A stretch of DNA of 7,680 bases. Origin: an uncultured Oscillospiraceae bacterium (lineage in GTDB: Bacteria > Bacillota > Clostridia > Oscillospirales > Acutalibacteraceae). Positions 6,922 through 7,680 of the stretch are shown here, piece by piece. The translations under genes and the position numbers were made by a program. Location: contig CAJJPG010000089.1 in assembly GCA_905193585.1 (NCBI GenBank), forward strand, positions 1-7,680, in the 5' to 3' direction. The notes under the pieces are model-generated. The model was not told where the DNA came from. It saw only the letters and a list, made by a program, of their open reading frames with translations, and ran no database searches. Position 1 is the stretch's first letter, and every line of letters starts with the position of its first letter.

Positions 6922-7680
6922 CGTCTGTTGCTTTTGCAATGGGCAACTCTGCATTCCGCATGCTGAATTTCAACTTTTGTTGCCAACCCCTCGCTGAATG
7001 CGGTGGCGCCGCCCGCGGCAGTGCCGAGGCGTAAGGCATAGCCGAAATCCTTAGTTTTTTCATAGCCTGCAAGAAAGCCCGCAAGCATTGAATCGCCCGC
7101 ACCCACCGTATTAACGGCTTTGCCCGATACCGCGGGCATAAAAAGGCTTTCACCGCCCGCGCCGTAAAGACAAGCGCCGTCATTTCCCATTGAAACAAGC
7201 GCGTTTTGCGCGCCGAGCGAAAGTAATTTTCCGGCGTAAATCTTTACGTTTTGTTTTGTTACCTCTGTTTTGAAAATTCCGCTTAATTCTTCAAGATTGG
7301 GCTTTATTAAAAACGGGGAAAATTCAAGAGATTTTAAAAGAGCCTCTCCCTCTGCGTCAACCGCGAATTTCACGCGGCGCGGGGAGAGCTTTTTCATTAT
7401 ATTTTCGTAAATATCGGCAGGCATATTTTTAGGAACGCTGCCCGAAAGCACCACAGTATCGCCCGCCCGCACCTTTTCGAGCCTTTCAAAAAGGCGGTTA
7501 ATATCCTCGTTTGATACCTCGGGACCTGCTGCGTTAATATCGGTCTCATTTTCGGCGCGCAGCTTTACGTTTATGCGGGTAATACCGTTTTCAAGCCTTA
7601 CAAAATCGGTTTTTGCAAAGGCTGAAACGGCGTTTTCAAGCGCGTCGCCCGTAAACCCGCCGATAAAACCCGTGGCTACA
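6918..7680 (-). CDS. fruK: 1-phosphofructokinase (PfkB family), 5' end beyond the window
   Basis: Predicted cytoplasmic kinase converting fructose-1-phosphate and ATP to fructose-1,6-bisphosphate, downstream of a fructose PTS. The frame is open from its stop (6918-6920) to the right edge, giving 253 visible residues. About 50 N-terminal residues are probably missing from a family length near 305. Visible residues: GFIGGFTGD (4-12), a sugar-binding region with TRINVKL (34-40) and ETDINAAGP (45-53), LSGSVP (78-83), the ATP-site motif NTVGAGD with catalytic Asp at visible residue 196 (codon 7092-7094), and AFSEGLATK (227-235). ETDINAAGP and LSGSVP favour FruK; tagatose-6-phosphate kinase (LacC) is a close relative that cannot be fully excluded. 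The final 15 residues (Q239 to R253, two Cys and two His) do not resemble FruK tails and are encoded by repeat-like DNA. The stop overlaps the addA stop tail to tail. Promoter and any fruR/fruA partners lie outside the window. Confidence 0.88.
   Translation of the reverse strand, partial: VATGFIGGFTGDALENAVSAFAKTDFVRLENGITRINVKLRAENETDINAAGPEVSNEDINRLFERLEKVRAGDTVVLSGSVPKNMPADIYENIMKKLSPRRVKFAVDAEGEALLKSLEFSPFLIKPNLEELSGIFKTEVTKQNVKIYAGKLLSLGAQNALVSMGNDGACLYGAGGESLFMPAVSGKAVNTVGAGDSMLAGFLAGYEKTKDFGYALRLGTAAGGATAFSEGLATKVEIQHAECRVAHCKSNRR
6927..6984. repeat. Small repeat-like element at the addA/fruK junction
   Basis: The segment contains several nested inverted motifs: TTGC-TTTT-GCAA (6928-6939), GGCAAC (6942-6947) with GTTGCC (6979-6984), and CAAC-TTTT-GTTG (6971-6982). 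Between them is a degenerate run of TGCATTC/TGCGGAATGC type units. This structure and its unlikeness to either gene suggest an intergenic repeat now read as the end of fruK. Genome-wide copies cannot be tested here. Confidence 0.35.

Noticed and set aside
6881..7198. - strand frame overlapping the fruK end
   Set aside because: It is a shifted frame of fruK without conserved motifs, while the fruK frame carries GAGD and the AFSEGLAT block.

Overview
This window carries a nearly complete addB-addA operon on the + strand and, facing it on the - strand, the 3' part of a 1-phosphofructokinase gene (fruK, PfkB family) that runs off the right edge. The organism is most likely an uncultured or gut-type member of the Firmicutes, probably a Clostridia/Oscillospirales-like lineage. 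The reasons are that AddAB is the Gram-positive counterpart of RecBCD, the gene order is addB then addA, the Shine-Dalgarno sites are purine-rich, and the non-coding DNA is strongly AT-rich while the coding DNA is moderately GC-rich. The taxonomic call is inference; no rRNA or other marker is present.

Layout. Positions 1-185 are an AT-rich leader without a gene. It holds an extended -10 promoter candidate, an AT-rich palindrome, a strong rho-independent terminator (hairpin plus eight T) and a second -10 candidate. The two -10 candidates lie in the two copies of an imperfect direct repeat that flanks the terminator. addB (186-3446) begins at a GTG codon and addA (3436-6921) begins inside its last codons, so translation is probably coupled. 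addA and fruK converge and overlap at one palindromic TTAA, which gives each gene its TAA stop. The last ~65 bases of fruK look like a small repeat rather than normal fruK sequence. No convincing terminator separates the two genes.

How the genes work together. AddA (UvrD/RecB-like helicase with a C-terminal nuclease) and AddB (inactivated helicase fold with Walker A, plus a nuclease domain with a predicted 4Fe-4S cluster) form the helicase-nuclease that resects double-strand breaks up to a Chi site and prepares the 3' strand for RecA. All main catalytic and cluster residues can be read in both proteins, so the enzyme appears intact. FruK belongs to fructose catabolism (fructose-1-phosphate to fructose-1,6-bisphosphate) and is unrelated to addAB apart from adjacency.

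I see no novel defence, mobile or RNA system here. The points worth a second look are the repeat-flanked terminator in the addB leader, the odd fruK tail with the shared stop, and one unusual motif in AddA.
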